DNA of 64,000 bases from NCBI GenBank assembly GCA_018228645.1, contig CP073693.1, forward strand, positions 1,864,253 through 1,928,252. Reading direction: 5' to 3'. The notes below the pieces were generated by a model, which saw only the letters and a list, made by a program, of their open reading frames with translations, ran no database searches and had not been told where the DNA came from. The stretch's first letter is position 1. Every line of letters starts with the position of its first letter. This DNA comes from Clostridiaceae bacterium Marseille-Q4143 (GTDB taxonomy: Bacteria > Bacillota > Clostridia > Lachnospirales > Lachnospiraceae). The translations under genes were made by a program, and so were the position numbers. Positions 26,216 to 35,618 of this stretch are shown piece after piece.

Positions 26216-27433
26216 ATGCGGATTTTATATTTGAATACCACCTACTCTGGCGGCGGTGCGGAGAAGGTGACCCGTCAAGTTTATGACGGAATGAAGGCGC
26301 GGGGACATGAGGTCTATGAGATTGTTTGTTACAATCGCAGAGGGGCGGTGGAAGACGATCATGTGAAGGTACTGTATACAAGCGCACCGGAGAAACTGTT
26401 TCACCGGCTGCAGACCCACAACCGGGGAAATACCAACCGGACCATTCCCTATGCGGTGTGGTACATTTGTAACTTTATTAAAAAGTATCAGATCCAGGTG
26501 GTACATCTTCATAACCCCCATGACAGTTTTCTGGGAATCCGGGATATCCGGACTATTCAGAAGCTCCGTCCGGTAGTCTGGACCCTTCATGATTTCTGGG
26601 CGCTGACGGGACACTGTGCATTCCCGGTAGGGTGTGACGACCGGTGGAAAAAAGGCTGTAAGAGCTGCGAGCATCTGGACAATTATCCGAGACTTCGGAA
26701 GGATGTATGCGGGGTACTATTTGAGGAAAAGAAGCGTGGGCTGACTGGATGCGGGATTCGGTATACGGTGCCTTCTGACTGGATGAGGCAGCAGTTTGCA
26801 GAGTCCTATTTGAAAGAGGAAAACTGTACCACGGTTTATAACAGTCTGAATGTGGCAGACTGGAAGGTATTGGATAAAAAAGAGACGAGAAAGAAATACG
26901 GCATTCAGACCGGGAAATTTGTGCTGGCCTTTGTGGCGGCGGATCTGAAGATTCCCCAGAAGGGAATGGCGCGGTTGCTGGAAGTGCTGAAGGGACTGGA
27001 TCCAGACCGATTTTTGCTTCTCATGGCGGGAAAATGTTCCGAGGAGTGGAAAGAAGCACTGACACATTTTGAAGTGGTGGATTTTGGTTATATCCGGGAG
27101 CAGCAGAAGATGAACGAATTCTATGCTATGGCGGATCTTATGGTCAATCCTTCCACTTATGAGACCTTTGGCCTGGTCAATATTGAGGCCATGGCATCCG
27201 GAACACCGGTGGCTGCCTTTCATATCTGCGTCATGCCGGAAGTGGTTTCAAGCGAAGCCGGATGGCTTTGCGAAGAGATCAGTGCCGATGCATTCCGGAC
27301 ATTGATTCAGCAGATTGAGAGGGATTATGACGGCTGGAAACAGAAGGCGGAGAAGTGCCACGCCTACGTGCAGGACAAGTATGATGAGAAAAAAATGCTG
27401 GATGCCTATGAAGAATTATATCAAAACTTGTAA
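26216..27433 (+). CDS. GT4 glycosyltransferase (WcaC-like)
   Basis: A 405-residue GT-B enzyme. TYSGGGAEKVTRQVYDGM is the N-terminal glycine loop. TLHDFWALTGHCAF, then C..RWKKGCKSCEHL, is the Cys-rich block of GT4 enzymes similar to colanic-acid WcaC. The donor domain ends with NPSTYETFGLVNIEAMASG and GTPVAAF. The cysteines may bind a metal; this is inferred. It has a strong ribosome site (GGGAGGG) and its own promoter, and is followed by a 60-base gap with another promoter, so it may be a single-gene unit with partial read-through. Confidence 0.88.
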   Translation: MRILYLNTTYSGGGAEKVTRQVYDGMKARGHEVYEIVCYNRRGAVEDDHVKVLYTSAPEKLFHRLQTHNRGNTNRTIPYAVWYICNFIKKYQIQVVHLHNPHDSFLGIRDIRTIQKLRPVVWTLHDFWALTGHCAFPVGCDDRWKKGCKSCEHLDNYPRLRKDVCGVLFEEKKRGLTGCGIRYTVPSDWMRQQFAESYLKEENCTTVYNSLNVADWKVLDKKETRKKYGIQTGKFVLAFVAADLKIPQKGMARLLEVLKGLDPDRFLLLMAGKCSEEWKEALTHFEVVDFGYIREQQKMNEFYAMADLMVNPSTYETFGLVNIEAMASGTPVAAFHICVMPEVVSSEAGWLCEEISADAFRTLIQQIERDYDGWKQKAEKCHAYVQDKYDEKKMLDAYEELYQNL

Positions 27434-27456
27434 ATAGGGTGCAAAAGTGATAAACT
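27428..27456 (+). promoter_or_regulatory. Predicted promoter before the PglF-like gene
   Basis: TTGTAA (27428-27433, including the upstream stop codon) and TAAACT (27451-27456) with 17 bases between. The box GCAAAAGTGATAAACTAATA is nearly repeated before the second initiating transferase gene at 56551-56570. Confidence 0.5.
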
Positions 27457-27493
27457 AATACAGAATATGGATAAATATGCGTAGGAGCACCTA

Positions 27494-29359
27494 ATGTTTA
27501 AAAATAAAAGTAAAAAACTGATTTGCCGGATTCTGTTATTGATGCTGGTGGATGCCATCATCATTACCCTGTCTGGTCCCATTGCCATCTATGTGCGTTA
27601 CAATCTGTTGTTTGCACCGAGGGCCATTGAATTTATTGAGAATATTTTCCGGTATCTGCCGCTGAATCTGGTCATTACCATTGCGGCCTTCGCGGGATGC
27701 CGTCTCTATCAGGGCATCTGGAAATATGCCAGTGCATCAGATCTGGTGAACATTCTGGCAGGATGTCTGATTTCAGCTGTGACCCAGACCATCGGCATGA
27801 CGCTGCTGGGACTGGAGTTTCCGAGAAGTTATCCGTTTATGTATTTTGTGGTACTGGCCATGGGAATCTCCGTATTCCGTTTTATGTACCGGATTCTGGG
27901 ATATTTCCAGTCCCGGTATGTGGGCAGCGAGAAGAAGAACATGGAAAATACTATGATCGTGGGTGCCGGAGAAGCAGGCTACACCCTGTTAAAAGAGATT
28001 CAGAACAGTAAGTTTATCCGGCAGAATGTGTGCTGTCTGGTAGATGATGATCCTGGTAAAAGGGGAAAATACCTTCGCGGTGTGCTGGTGGCAGGAAATC
28101 GGAATGATATCTGCAGACTGGCAGAAGAATATGATATTGACGAGATTATGATTGCCATTCCGTCAGCTACCCGTGGGACGGTGCAGGAGATTCTTGATAT
28201 CTGCAGCCAGACCAGCTGCAAACTGAAGGTTCTTCCGGGCATTTATCAGCTGGTGAATGGCGAAGTCAGTGTGTCCAAGCTTCGCAATGTGGAGATTGAG
28301 GACCTGCTGGGAAGAGATCCGGTGGATACCCAGGTGGAGAGCATCATGGGATATGTGTCCGGCAAGACAGTCATGGTCACCGGAGGCGGTGGCTCCATCG
28401 GAAGTGAGCTCTGCCGTCAGATTGCAAGACATGAGCCAAAACGACTGGTGATTTTTGATATTTATGAAAATAATGCCTACAGTATTCAGCAGGAATTAAA
28501 ACGGAATTATCCGGAGCTGGATCTGGTAGTGCTCATTGGTTCCGTGCGGAATACCCACCGGATTAATGGGGTCATGGAACAGTATCGTCCGGACATTGTG
28601 TACCATGCAGCAGCTCACAAGCATGTGCCGCTCATGGAGGACAGTCCCAATGAAGCCATTAAGAATAATGTGATGGGAACCTGGAAGACAGCACAGGCAG
28701 CAGACCGGTGCGGCGTATCCAGGTTTGTGCTGATTTCCACGGACAAGGCGGTGAATCCCACCAATATCATGGGCGCCTCCAAGCGTCTCTGTGAGATGGT
28801 CATTCAGATGATGAACAACCGGTCGAAGACCGAGTTTGTGGCGGTTCGATTTGGAAATGTACTGGGCAGCAACGGAAGTGTCATTCCTTTATTCAAGAAA
28901 CAGATCGAAGCGGGAGGCCCGGTGACAGTGACCCACCCGGATATTATCCGGTATTTTATGACCATTCCGGAAGCAGTATCCCTGGTACTGCAGGCAGGAG
29001 CCAGAGCAAAGGGAGGCGAGATTTTCGTTCTTGATATGGGAAAACCGGTGAAGATTCTGGATCTGGCGCTGAACCTGATCCGTCTGTCCGGTTTGAAGCC
29101 TTATGAGGATATTGATATTGAGTTCACGGGACTTCGTCCGGGAGAGAAGCTCTATGAGGAGCTTCTTATGAGTGAAGAAGGACTGCAGAGTACGGACAAT
29201 GATCTGATTCATATTGGAAAACCCATCGAGTTTGATGAAGAGTTGTTTGTTCATCAGCTGGAAGAATTAAATGAGCTGTCAAAGATGGACAGCCCTGATA
29301 TTAAGAAGCGGGTGGCGGAGATTGTTCCCACCTATCACATGGAAGAAAAGAGGCAGTAA
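27494..29359 (+). CDS. Membrane-bound UDP-GlcNAc 4,6-dehydratase (PglF/CapD-like)
   Basis: A 621-residue protein with about four N-terminal membrane segments (residues 1-145), a CoA-binding-like Rossmann region starting MIVGAGEAGYTLL (about 155), and a C-terminal SDR domain starting VMVTGGGGSIGSELCRQI (about 294). STDKAVNPTNIMGASKRL shows methionine where usual SDR enzymes have catalytic tyrosine, a PglF/WbpM-type trait. The expected reaction is dehydration of UDP-GlcNAc to the 4-keto-6-deoxy sugar, feeding the aminotransferase two bases downstream. It opens the long operon and has its own promoter. WbpM-like use for UDP-QuiNAc or UDP-FucNAc is an alternative. Confidence 0.9.
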   Translation: MFKNKSKKLICRILLLMLVDAIIITLSGPIAIYVRYNLLFAPRAIEFIENIFRYLPLNLVITIAAFAGCRLYQGIWKYASASDLVNILAGCLISAVTQTIGMTLLGLEFPRSYPFMYFVVLAMGISVFRFMYRILGYFQSRYVGSEKKNMENTMIVGAGEAGYTLLKEIQNSKFIRQNVCCLVDDDPGKRGKYLRGVLVAGNRNDICRLAEEYDIDEIMIAIPSATRGTVQEILDICSQTSCKLKVLPGIYQLVNGEVSVSKLRNVEIEDLLGRDPVDTQVESIMGYVSGKTVMVTGGGGSIGSELCRQIARHEPKRLVIFDIYENNAYSIQQELKRNYPELDLVVLIGSVRNTHRINGVMEQYRPDIVYHAAAHKHVPLMEDSPNEAIKNNVMGTWKTAQAADRCGVSRFVLISTDKAVNPTNIMGASKRLCEMVIQMMNNRSKTEFVAVRFGNVLGSNGSVIPLFKKQIEAGGPVTVTHPDIIRYFMTIPEAVSLVLQAGARAKGGEIFVLDMGKPVKILDLALNLIRLSGLKPYEDIDIEFTGLRPGEKLYEELLMSEEGLQSTDNDLIHIGKPIEFDEELFVHQLEELNELSKMDSPDIKKRVAEIVPTYHMEEKRQ

Positions 29360-29361
29360 TT

Positions 29362-30495
29362 ATGGCACATATTTATCTTGCGTCTCCGCATATGAGCGCC
29401 GAAGGATATGAACAGCAGTATGTAAAAGAGGCATTTGACACCAACTGGATTGCTCCGCTGGGAAAAAATGTAAACGAATTTGAAAAAGAATTTGCTTCTT
29501 ACGTAGGAGCTCATGACGGAGCAGCCCTTTCCGCAGGTACTGCCGCCATTCATCTGGCACTGAAGGCAGCCGGCATCAAAAAGGGAGATATTGTCTTCTG
29601 TCAGGATCTGACCTTCTCTGCAACGGCCAATCCGATCATCTATGAGGATGCAGTTCCGGTATTTATTGACAGTGATTATGAGACCTGGGACATGTCTCCG
29701 GAAGCGTTGGAGCGTGCCTTTGAAAAATATCCCCAGGTAAAGGCGGTTATGCCGGTACATCTCTACGGACTCCCGGCAAATATGGATCGGATCATGGAGA
29801 TTTGTAAAGCCCACAATGTGCCTGTGATCGAGGATGCAGCAGAGAGCCTGGGAACCATCTATCATGGCCAGAAGACCGGTACCTTTGGCGATTACGGCTG
29901 CTTCTCCTTCAACGGAAATAAGATCATTACAACCTCCGGTGGCGGGATGCTGGTCTGCAATCTTCCGGAAGAACAGTCCAAAGAGCGCACGGCGAAGGTC
30001 CGTTTCTGGGCAACCCAGGCCAGAGAACAGGCCCGCCATTATGAGCATAAGGAAATTGGATATAATTATCGTATGAGCAATATCGTGGCAGGTATTGGCC
30101 GCGGGCAGCTAAAAGTGATTGATGAGAGAATTGCTCAGAAACGTCATATTTTTGCTTATTATCAGGAGCATCTGGGAGATCTGGAAGGTATTTCCTTCAT
30201 GCCTATGCATGAAAATGAGAGACCGAATTGCTGGCTCAGTGTCATTCAGATTGCAGATGAGCGTCCGGTAAAACCGCTGGATGTGATGGTGGCACTGGAA
30301 AAAGCAGACATTGAGAGCCGTCCGGTATGGAAACCGATGCATATGCAGCCGGTATTTGCGGGCTGTGATTATATTGATAATGGTAAAGTGGGAGAGACCT
30401 TATTCAGAAGAGGGGTCTGCCTGCCAAGTGACACGAAGATGACTGATGAAGATCTGGAGCGGATCTGTGGTGTGATCAGAGGATTGTGGAGATAA
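29362..30495 (+). CDS. DegT/DnrJ/EryC1 sugar aminotransferase (PglE-like)
   Basis: A 377-residue fold-type I PLP enzyme. The PLP lysine is K187 in FSFNGNKIITTSGGG, and the ring-contacting aspartate is D158 in PVIEDAAESLG. Position and sequence fit UDP-4-keto-6-deoxy-GlcNAc 4-aminotransferase (PglE type), giving a 4-amino-4,6-dideoxy sugar from the product of the preceding dehydratase. No dedicated PglD acetyltransferase follows, so the amino group may stay free or be acylated by other enzymes of this locus. Confidence 0.9.
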   Translation: MAHIYLASPHMSAEGYEQQYVKEAFDTNWIAPLGKNVNEFEKEFASYVGAHDGAALSAGTAAIHLALKAAGIKKGDIVFCQDLTFSATANPIIYEDAVPVFIDSDYETWDMSPEALERAFEKYPQVKAVMPVHLYGLPANMDRIMEICKAHNVPVIEDAAESLGTIYHGQKTGTFGDYGCFSFNGNKIITTSGGGMLVCNLPEEQSKERTAKVRFWATQAREQARHYEHKEIGYNYRMSNIVAGIGRGQLKVIDERIAQKRHIFAYYQEHLGDLEGISFMPMHENERPNCWLSVIQIADERPVKPLDVMVALEKADIESRPVWKPMHMQPVFAGCDYIDNGKVGETLFRRGVCLPSDTKMTDEDLERICGVIRGLWR

Positions 30496-30498
30496 CGG

Positions 30499-31164
30499 AT
30501 GAAGAAAAGTCTGTATGCCAGATATGGAAAGCGGATGCTGGATTTTGCCATTTCCAGCTGTGCCTTGATTGTGGCAAGCCCGGTTATGCTGGGAACCTAT
30601 ATGCTGGTGAAGAAAAAGCTTGGAACTCCGGTCCTTTTCCGTCAGGAACGGCCGGGACTTCATGGAAAAATTTTTAAAATGTACAAATTCCGCACGATGA
30701 CGGATGCCAGGGATGTGGACGGCAATTTATTGCCGGATGCAGAGCGCAGAACCGAGTTCGGACAGATGTTGAGAAAGACAAGTCTCGACGAATTGCCGGA
30801 GCTGATCAATATCTGGAAAGGGGACATGAGCCTCATTGGGCCGCGTCCGCTTCTGGTAAAATATCTGCCCTATTACACGCCGGAAGAGAATATCCGGCAT
30901 GAGGTACGCCCGGGTCTTACGGGATTGGCGCAGGTGCATGGCAGAAATACCTGTATCTGGGAAGAGCGGTTCCGCTATGACAGAGAGTATGTGGAGCATC
31001 TGACCTTTGGTATGGACTGCAAGATTATCTGGCAGACCATAAAGACAGTGCTGGAGGCTTCGAACATTGTAGCACCCGGAGTGATGGAGGATTTTGATGA
31101 TTACAGGAAAAAGCAGCGTGCCGACGCCGGTGTACAGACTTCCGTTTCCGGAGACGGAAAATGA
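30499..31164 (+). CDS. Initiating phosphoglycosyl transferase (PglC-like)
   Basis: A 221-residue monotopic enzyme with one N-terminal membrane helix (about residues 12-37). KMYKFRTMTDARD, LRKTSLDELPELINIWKGDM with the catalytic DE pair, and SLIGPRPLL are the signature of the small polyprenyl-phosphate sugar-phosphate transferases. GRNTCIWEERF near the C-terminus resembles the PglC end. It moves a phosphosugar from UDP to undecaprenyl phosphate, starting repeat-unit synthesis. The tail overlaps the next gene by 68 bases. The last 20 residues lie in this overlap and look unrelated to the family core. Confidence 0.92.
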   Translation: MKKSLYARYGKRMLDFAISSCALIVASPVMLGTYMLVKKKLGTPVLFRQERPGLHGKIFKMYKFRTMTDARDVDGNLLPDAERRTEFGQMLRKTSLDELPELINIWKGDMSLIGPRPLLVKYLPYYTPEENIRHEVRPGLTGLAQVHGRNTCIWEERFRYDREYVEHLTFGMDCKIIWQTIKTVLEASNIVAPGVMEDFDDYRKKQRADAGVQTSVSGDGK

Positions 31165-32056
31165 GCTGTATGTAAAGAGAGATGATCTCTATCCCCTGTC
31201 TTTTGGCGGTAATAAAGCCAGAAAGGCAGAGCTGTTCTGGCAGGATCTGGAAGCAAAGAAAAGTGATCATGTGGTCACTTACGGAACCAGCAGTTCCAAT
31301 CACTGCAGAGTCATTGCCAATCTGGCGGCCATGCACGGACTGCCCTGTACCATTATTTCTCCAGAACAGAAGAACGAGGAGACCTTTAATTCGGATCTCA
31401 TGAGACTGTTCGGAGCAAAGATTATCGTGACTCCGGTGGATCATGTGAAAGTGACCATCGACGAGACAATGGAAGCACTGCGGCAGCAGGGATACACGCC
31501 CTATTTTATTATGGGCGGCGGTCATGGAAATATGGGAACCCAGGCTTATGTGAATACTTATGAGGAAATTCTGGCATTTGAAAAAGAGGCCGGGATTGAG
31601 TTTGATTATATTTTCCATGCGTCCGGTACCGGAACCACCCAGGCGGGACTGGTGTGCGGACAGCTTCTTCATGGAGACCTGGAACGAAGAATTACCGGAA
31701 TCAGCATTGCCCGGAAGAAGCCTTATGGAAGAGATGTGGTTGTGCAGAGTGTGAAGGATTATCTGTTGGCGACAGGAAAAGAAGAACTGTATCGGGATGA
31801 TCTGGTAGAGTTTGTGGATGATTATACAGGAGCAGGATATGGCGCGGACAACGATGCAGTGAGCCGCTGCATTCGGAAAGTGCTGGTGAAGGCTGGATTT
31901 TCCCTGGATCCTACGTATACAGGAAAGGCATTCTGGGGTATGCAGGAATATCTGAAGGCCCATGAAATCAGGCAGAAGAAGGTTCTGTTCATCCATACAG
32001 GCGGCGGACCGCTGTTTTTTGATTATCTGGAAAAGGAATATCGCGGGAAGGTGTAA
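31097..32056 (+). CDS. PLP enzyme of the D-cysteine desulfhydrase / ACC deaminase family
   Basis: A 319-residue fold-type II PLP protein. Residues near 20-40, VKRDDLYPLSFGGNKARKAE, contain the conserved N-K of the PLP lysine. TYGTSSSNHCRVIANLAA and FHASGTGTTQAGL would hold the cofactor phosphate and substrate. Family members act on D-cysteine, 1-aminocyclopropane-1-carboxylate or related small amino acids. In this operon it more likely supplies or converts an amino acid for a sugar modification, with the ATP-grasp protein next door; that is inference. ATG 31097 has GGAGG 6 bases upstream, so the overlap with the preceding gene appears real. Confidence 0.82.
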   Translation: MITGKSSVPTPVYRLPFPETENELYVKRDDLYPLSFGGNKARKAELFWQDLEAKKSDHVVTYGTSSSNHCRVIANLAAMHGLPCTIISPEQKNEETFNSDLMRLFGAKIIVTPVDHVKVTIDETMEALRQQGYTPYFIMGGGHGNMGTQAYVNTYEEILAFEKEAGIEFDYIFHASGTGTTQAGLVCGQLLHGDLERRITGISIARKKPYGRDVVVQSVKDYLLATGKEELYRDDLVEFVDDYTGAGYGADNDAVSRCIRKVLVKAGFSLDPTYTGKAFWGMQEYLKAHEIRQKKVLFIHTGGGPLFFDYLEKEYRGKV

Positions 32057-32063
32057 AGTGCAC

Positions 32064-33047
32064 ATGGTAAATATTTTAGTTTTGAGCTGCGGCACAAGAA
32101 ATAAAATCATTCAGTATACGAAAAAAGCACTGGAAGGAAAAGGACTGGTTATTGCCACGGATATGAGTCCTAACGCACCGGCGCTTTACGAGGCGGATAA
32201 GCACTATATTGTTCCGCGGATGACGGCCCCGGGATATCTTAATGTGATCTATGATATTTGCAGAAAAGAGCAGATTACCGGCATTTTTTCATTGATTGAC
32301 CCGGAATTATCCTTGCTGGCAGAGCATGAGGAAGATTTCCGGAAGCTGGGAGTCACCATCATCGGTTCTTCTTATGAACTGTGTGAGCGAACCCTCGACA
32401 AGTGGCAGATGTATGAATGGCTGAAGGAGCACGGTTATGCCTGTGCCAGAAGCTATGTGGATAAAGAAGCGTTCTTTGAAGATGTGGAGAAAGGATTGAT
32501 CAGCTACCCGGTCTTTGTAAAACCGGTACGTGGAAGTGCCAGTATCGCCATCTCCAAAGTATACGATAGAGAGACAGTAGAATTATTATTTGCCCATACG
32601 GAAGGCCTGATGATTCAGGAATTCCTGCAGGGACAGGAAATCGGAGCAGACTGCTATATTGACCTGGTAAGCGGGGAGCTGATCTCCGTCTTTACGAAGA
32701 AAAAACTGGTTATGCGGGCAGGAGAGACAGATAAGGGTGTCTCCTTCAAGGATGAGAAGCTGTTTGCCCTGATTGAAACATTTGTGAAGGAAAGCGGTTT
32801 CCGCGGGCAGATTGATATTGATATCTTTGACTGCGGCGGAGCTTACTATATATCGGAAGTGAATCCCAGATTCGGAGGAGGTTATCCCCATGCCTATGAG
32901 TGCGGCGTGAACCATCTCGACTATATTGTGAAGAATCTGGAAGGACAGGCCAACAGCCCGAAGATCGGTGCTTATGAAGAGGGGCTTGTCATGATGAAGT
33001 ACAACGAGATTATGATACGCAGGGAGAATGAGAATCATCGTTTATGA
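32064..33047 (+). CDS. ATP-grasp ligase, amino-acid ligase type
   Basis: A 327-residue protein with N-terminal Rossmann-like strand VNILVLSCGTRNKIIQYTKK and an ATP-grasp core. YPVFVKPVRGSASIAISKV is the glycine-rich ATP loop, MIQEFLQGQEIGADCYIDL follows, and YISEVNPRFGGGYPHAYE holds the metal-binding E..N. Such carbamoyl-phosphate-synthase-like ligases join a carboxylate to an amine or thiol through an acyl phosphate. Possible acceptors here are the amino sugars or the carrier protein encoded at 42449. GTG 32058 is an alternative start. The gene is coupled to the next by ATGA. Longer reading from 31962 would run through the PLP gene and is rejected. Confidence 0.82.
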   Translation: MVNILVLSCGTRNKIIQYTKKALEGKGLVIATDMSPNAPALYEADKHYIVPRMTAPGYLNVIYDICRKEQITGIFSLIDPELSLLAEHEEDFRKLGVTIIGSSYELCERTLDKWQMYEWLKEHGYACARSYVDKEAFFEDVEKGLISYPVFVKPVRGSASIAISKVYDRETVELLFAHTEGLMIQEFLQGQEIGADCYIDLVSGELISVFTKKKLVMRAGETDKGVSFKDEKLFALIETFVKESGFRGQIDIDIFDCGGAYYISEVNPRFGGGYPHAYECGVNHLDYIVKNLEGQANSPKIGAYEEGLVMMKYNEIMIRRENENHRL

Positions 33048-34306
33048 AAAAGTTATGGATTTTAAATCACCATTCCGGATTGGAAGGTGACCGGCATTTT
33101 GAGCTGGCAAGAGAGTTTGTATCCCAGGGCGTGGAGGTTGTTGTATTCATGTCTTCCTACAGCCACAGGGGAGAGAAATATTTCTATGAGAAGGAAGCGG
33201 TAGTCAGGAAGATTCAGGATGGACTGACCTATGTATGGCTTCATACGGATCCGCCTTATCATGGAAATGGCGCAGCGCGGATTCTGAATATGATTTCTTA
33301 CTGTCGACTCATGAAGAAGTATGAGAAGAAGTTTTATGAGCGGTTTGGAAGGCCGGATGCAGTGATTGGTTCTTCCGTACATCCCTTTGCGTGGGAGAGT
33401 TCCTGGCGCATTGCCAGACAGAATCATATTCCGTTTATCTGTGAGATACGGGATTTCTGGCCCCTTTCCTTTATCGAAATGTATGGCTGGTCCAAATTTC
33501 ATCCTGTCTGTCTTCTGTTTTCCGCACTGGAGCGGAGAGCCTATCGGAGAGCAGATGCCATTGTGACCACCATGGAGTTTGGCTACAAATATCTGATGCA
33601 GTTTCCCTATGTGAAACGGAACCGGGTATTCTGGATTCCCAATGGATATCACACGGAGCAGATTGACGAGGTACTGGAAAAAGGAAAGGTAACCCTTCCG
33701 AAGGAACTGGATCAGTACCTGACGGAACACTGGTGCGCGGTCTACACAGGAAGCTTTGTGGATTCGGAATGTCTGCTGGATATGCTGGATACGGCAGCCT
33801 TTATGAAGCAGCAGGGGATGGATGAGATTCATTTTGCCCTCATTGGCGATGGCCATCTGAAAGCGCAGATGGAGGAGCGGATTCAGAAGGAACAGTTGAC
33901 CAATGTGAAGGTATTTTCCAGAATTGAGAAAAGTCAGGTGGCGGTGGCACTTTCCAAGGCAAAATGTTGTATCGCCGCTTTGAAGGACGATCGGGTATTG
34001 AACGACCTGGGATTGAGCCTGAATAAATTAAATGACTATCTGTATTCCGGTAATCCGACGGTCTTCGCCTGCAATTCCCAGAATGTGGTGGCGGAATCCG
34101 GCGGCGGGTATGTGGTGCCCTGCAGCGATCCGAAGGCCTATGGGGAAGCACTTATGAAGGTTTATCACATGACCGATGAAGAGCGGACCGCTATGGGCGA
34201 ACGGGGACGCAAGGAGATTCGGGAGCATTATAATTATGCCCTTCTGGCAAAAGACTATCTGAAGATACTGACAGACTGTGAGAAAAGCAAAGGAGAACGA
34301 AGATGA
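33044..34306 (+). CDS. GT4 glycosyltransferase (WbuB-like)
   Basis: A 420-residue GT-B transferase. WILNHHSGLEGDRHFELARE, PDAVIGSSVHPFAWE and CEIRDFWPLSFIEM are the N-terminal domain pattern of WbuB-type enzymes that transfer N-acetylated 6-deoxy-hexosamines such as FucNAc. The C-terminal domain is weaker: RIEKSQVAVALSKAKCCIAA and LNKLNDYLYSGNPTVFA replace the usual E-x7-E block. The gene overlaps both neighbours by ATGA, so it is tightly coupled to the ATP-grasp gene and the dehydrogenase. The enzyme at 57946 is a distant relative. Confidence 0.85.
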   Translation: MKKLWILNHHSGLEGDRHFELAREFVSQGVEVVVFMSSYSHRGEKYFYEKEAVVRKIQDGLTYVWLHTDPPYHGNGAARILNMISYCRLMKKYEKKFYERFGRPDAVIGSSVHPFAWESSWRIARQNHIPFICEIRDFWPLSFIEMYGWSKFHPVCLLFSALERRAYRRADAIVTTMEFGYKYLMQFPYVKRNRVFWIPNGYHTEQIDEVLEKGKVTLPKELDQYLTEHWCAVYTGSFVDSECLLDMLDTAAFMKQQGMDEIHFALIGDGHLKAQMEERIQKEQLTNVKVFSRIEKSQVAVALSKAKCCIAALKDDRVLNDLGLSLNKLNDYLYSGNPTVFACNSQNVVAESGGGYVVPCSDPKAYGEALMKVYHMTDEERTAMGERGRKEIREHYNYALLAKDYLKILTDCEKSKGERR

Positions 34307-35616
34307 AACAGTTACTCTTAAATAAAATCGAAAACAGGGAGATCGTGGTAGGCGTTATCGGTCTCGGTTATGTAGGACTGCCCCTGGCAGTAGAGAAAGC
34401 TAAGGCAGGCTTTAAGACCATCGGATTTGATGAGCAGGAAGTAAAGGTAAAGATGGTCAATGAAGGCCATAATTACATCGGCGATGTAGTAGATAAGGAT
34501 CTGAAGCGTCTGGTGGAGGAAGGAAGACTTTCTGCGACCTCTGATTTTAGCTTTATCAAGGATGTGGATTTCATCGCTATCTGTGTTCCGACCCCGCTGG
34601 ACATTCATCAGGAGCCGGATCTTAGCTGTGTCAGAGAATCTACCAAATCCATTTCCAAATATCTGACGAAGAATACCATGGTAGTTCTGGAGTCCACCAC
34701 CTATCCTGGTACCACGGAGGAACTGGTAAAACCGATTCTGGAGGAAGGTTCCGGACTGAAGTGCGGAGAAGATTTCTATCTGGGATTCTCTCCGGAGCGT
34801 GTGGATCCGGGTAACCTGATCTATAAGACAAAAAATACCCCGAAGGTCATCGGCGGCGTGGGCAAGGATGCAACAGAAGTGATTGCAGCCATGTACCGGA
34901 CGGTTCTGGAGGGTGATGTAAAAGAGGTTTCCTCCCCGGCTATTGCAGAGATGGAGAAGATTCTGGAGAATACCTACCGGAATATTAACATCGGTATGAT
35001 CAACGAACTCGCCATGCTGTGTAACGAGATGGGTATCAGCATCTGGGAGGTCATTGAGGCAGCCAGCACGAAACCCTATGGTTTCCAGGCATTTTATCCG
35101 GGCCCGGGTCTTGGAGGACACTGTATTCCACTGGATCCCTACTATCTGTCCTGGAAGGCAAGAGAGTATGGTTTCCATACGTCCATGATCGAGAGCTCCA
35201 TGATGATCAATGACAAGATGCCGGCTTACTGCGTAGAGCGTGCGGGAAAAGTACTGAACCGCTTTAAGAAAGCGCTGAACGGCTCCAAAGTGTTGGTGCT
35301 GGGCGTAGCCTATAAGCAGGATATTGACGATTACCGGGAGAGCCCGGCCCTACGTGTGATTGAGGAACTGGAACACACGGGAGCAGAAGTGGTTTATTTT
35401 GATCCGTGGGTAAGACAGTATAAATTCAAAGGTCAGGTGCGTGACAGTGAGCCGGAACTGACAGAAGAACTGGTGGAGAGTGCAGATCTGGTCATGGTAA
35501 CAGCAGCCCATACGAATGTGGATTATGAGTTCGTGCAGCAGCATGCCAAAGCCATTTTTGATACAAAGAATGTCATGAAGAACTTGAAGAACAGAGAGAA
35601 TATCGAGGTATTATAG
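34303..35616 (+). CDS. UDP-N-acetylhexosamine 6-dehydrogenase (WbpA-like)
   Basis: A 437-residue nucleotide-sugar dehydrogenase. VIGLGYVGLPLAVE is the NAD motif, VVLESTTYPGTTEE and GFSPERVDPGN are conserved, and catalytic Cys274 lies in GPGLGGHCIPLDPYY. It oxidises carbon 6 of the sugar twice to give a uronic acid. The YPGTTEE and SPERVDPGN forms match the WbpA/WbpO-type group acting on UDP-GlcNAc, and the oxidoreductase downstream supports a WbpA-WbpB pair. A second, different dehydrogenase (WecC type) is at 60864, so two uronic acids may be made. Confidence 0.9.
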   Translation: MKQLLLNKIENREIVVGVIGLGYVGLPLAVEKAKAGFKTIGFDEQEVKVKMVNEGHNYIGDVVDKDLKRLVEEGRLSATSDFSFIKDVDFIAICVPTPLDIHQEPDLSCVRESTKSISKYLTKNTMVVLESTTYPGTTEELVKPILEEGSGLKCGEDFYLGFSPERVDPGNLIYKTKNTPKVIGGVGKDATEVIAAMYRTVLEGDVKEVSSPAIAEMEKILENTYRNINIGMINELAMLCNEMGISIWEVIEAASTKPYGFQAFYPGPGLGGHCIPLDPYYLSWKAREYGFHTSMIESSMMINDKMPAYCVERAGKVLNRFKKALNGSKVLVLGVAYKQDIDDYRESPALRVIEELEHTGAEVVYFDPWVRQYKFKGQVRDSEPELTEELVESADLVMVTAAHTNVDYEFVQQHAKAIFDTKNVMKNLKNRENIEVL

Positions 35617-35618
35617 AA

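Noticed and set aside
31962..32063. Upstream extension of the ATP-grasp gene
   Set aside because: The frame is open but overlaps the end of the PLP gene, has no ribosome site and adds residues unlike the family.
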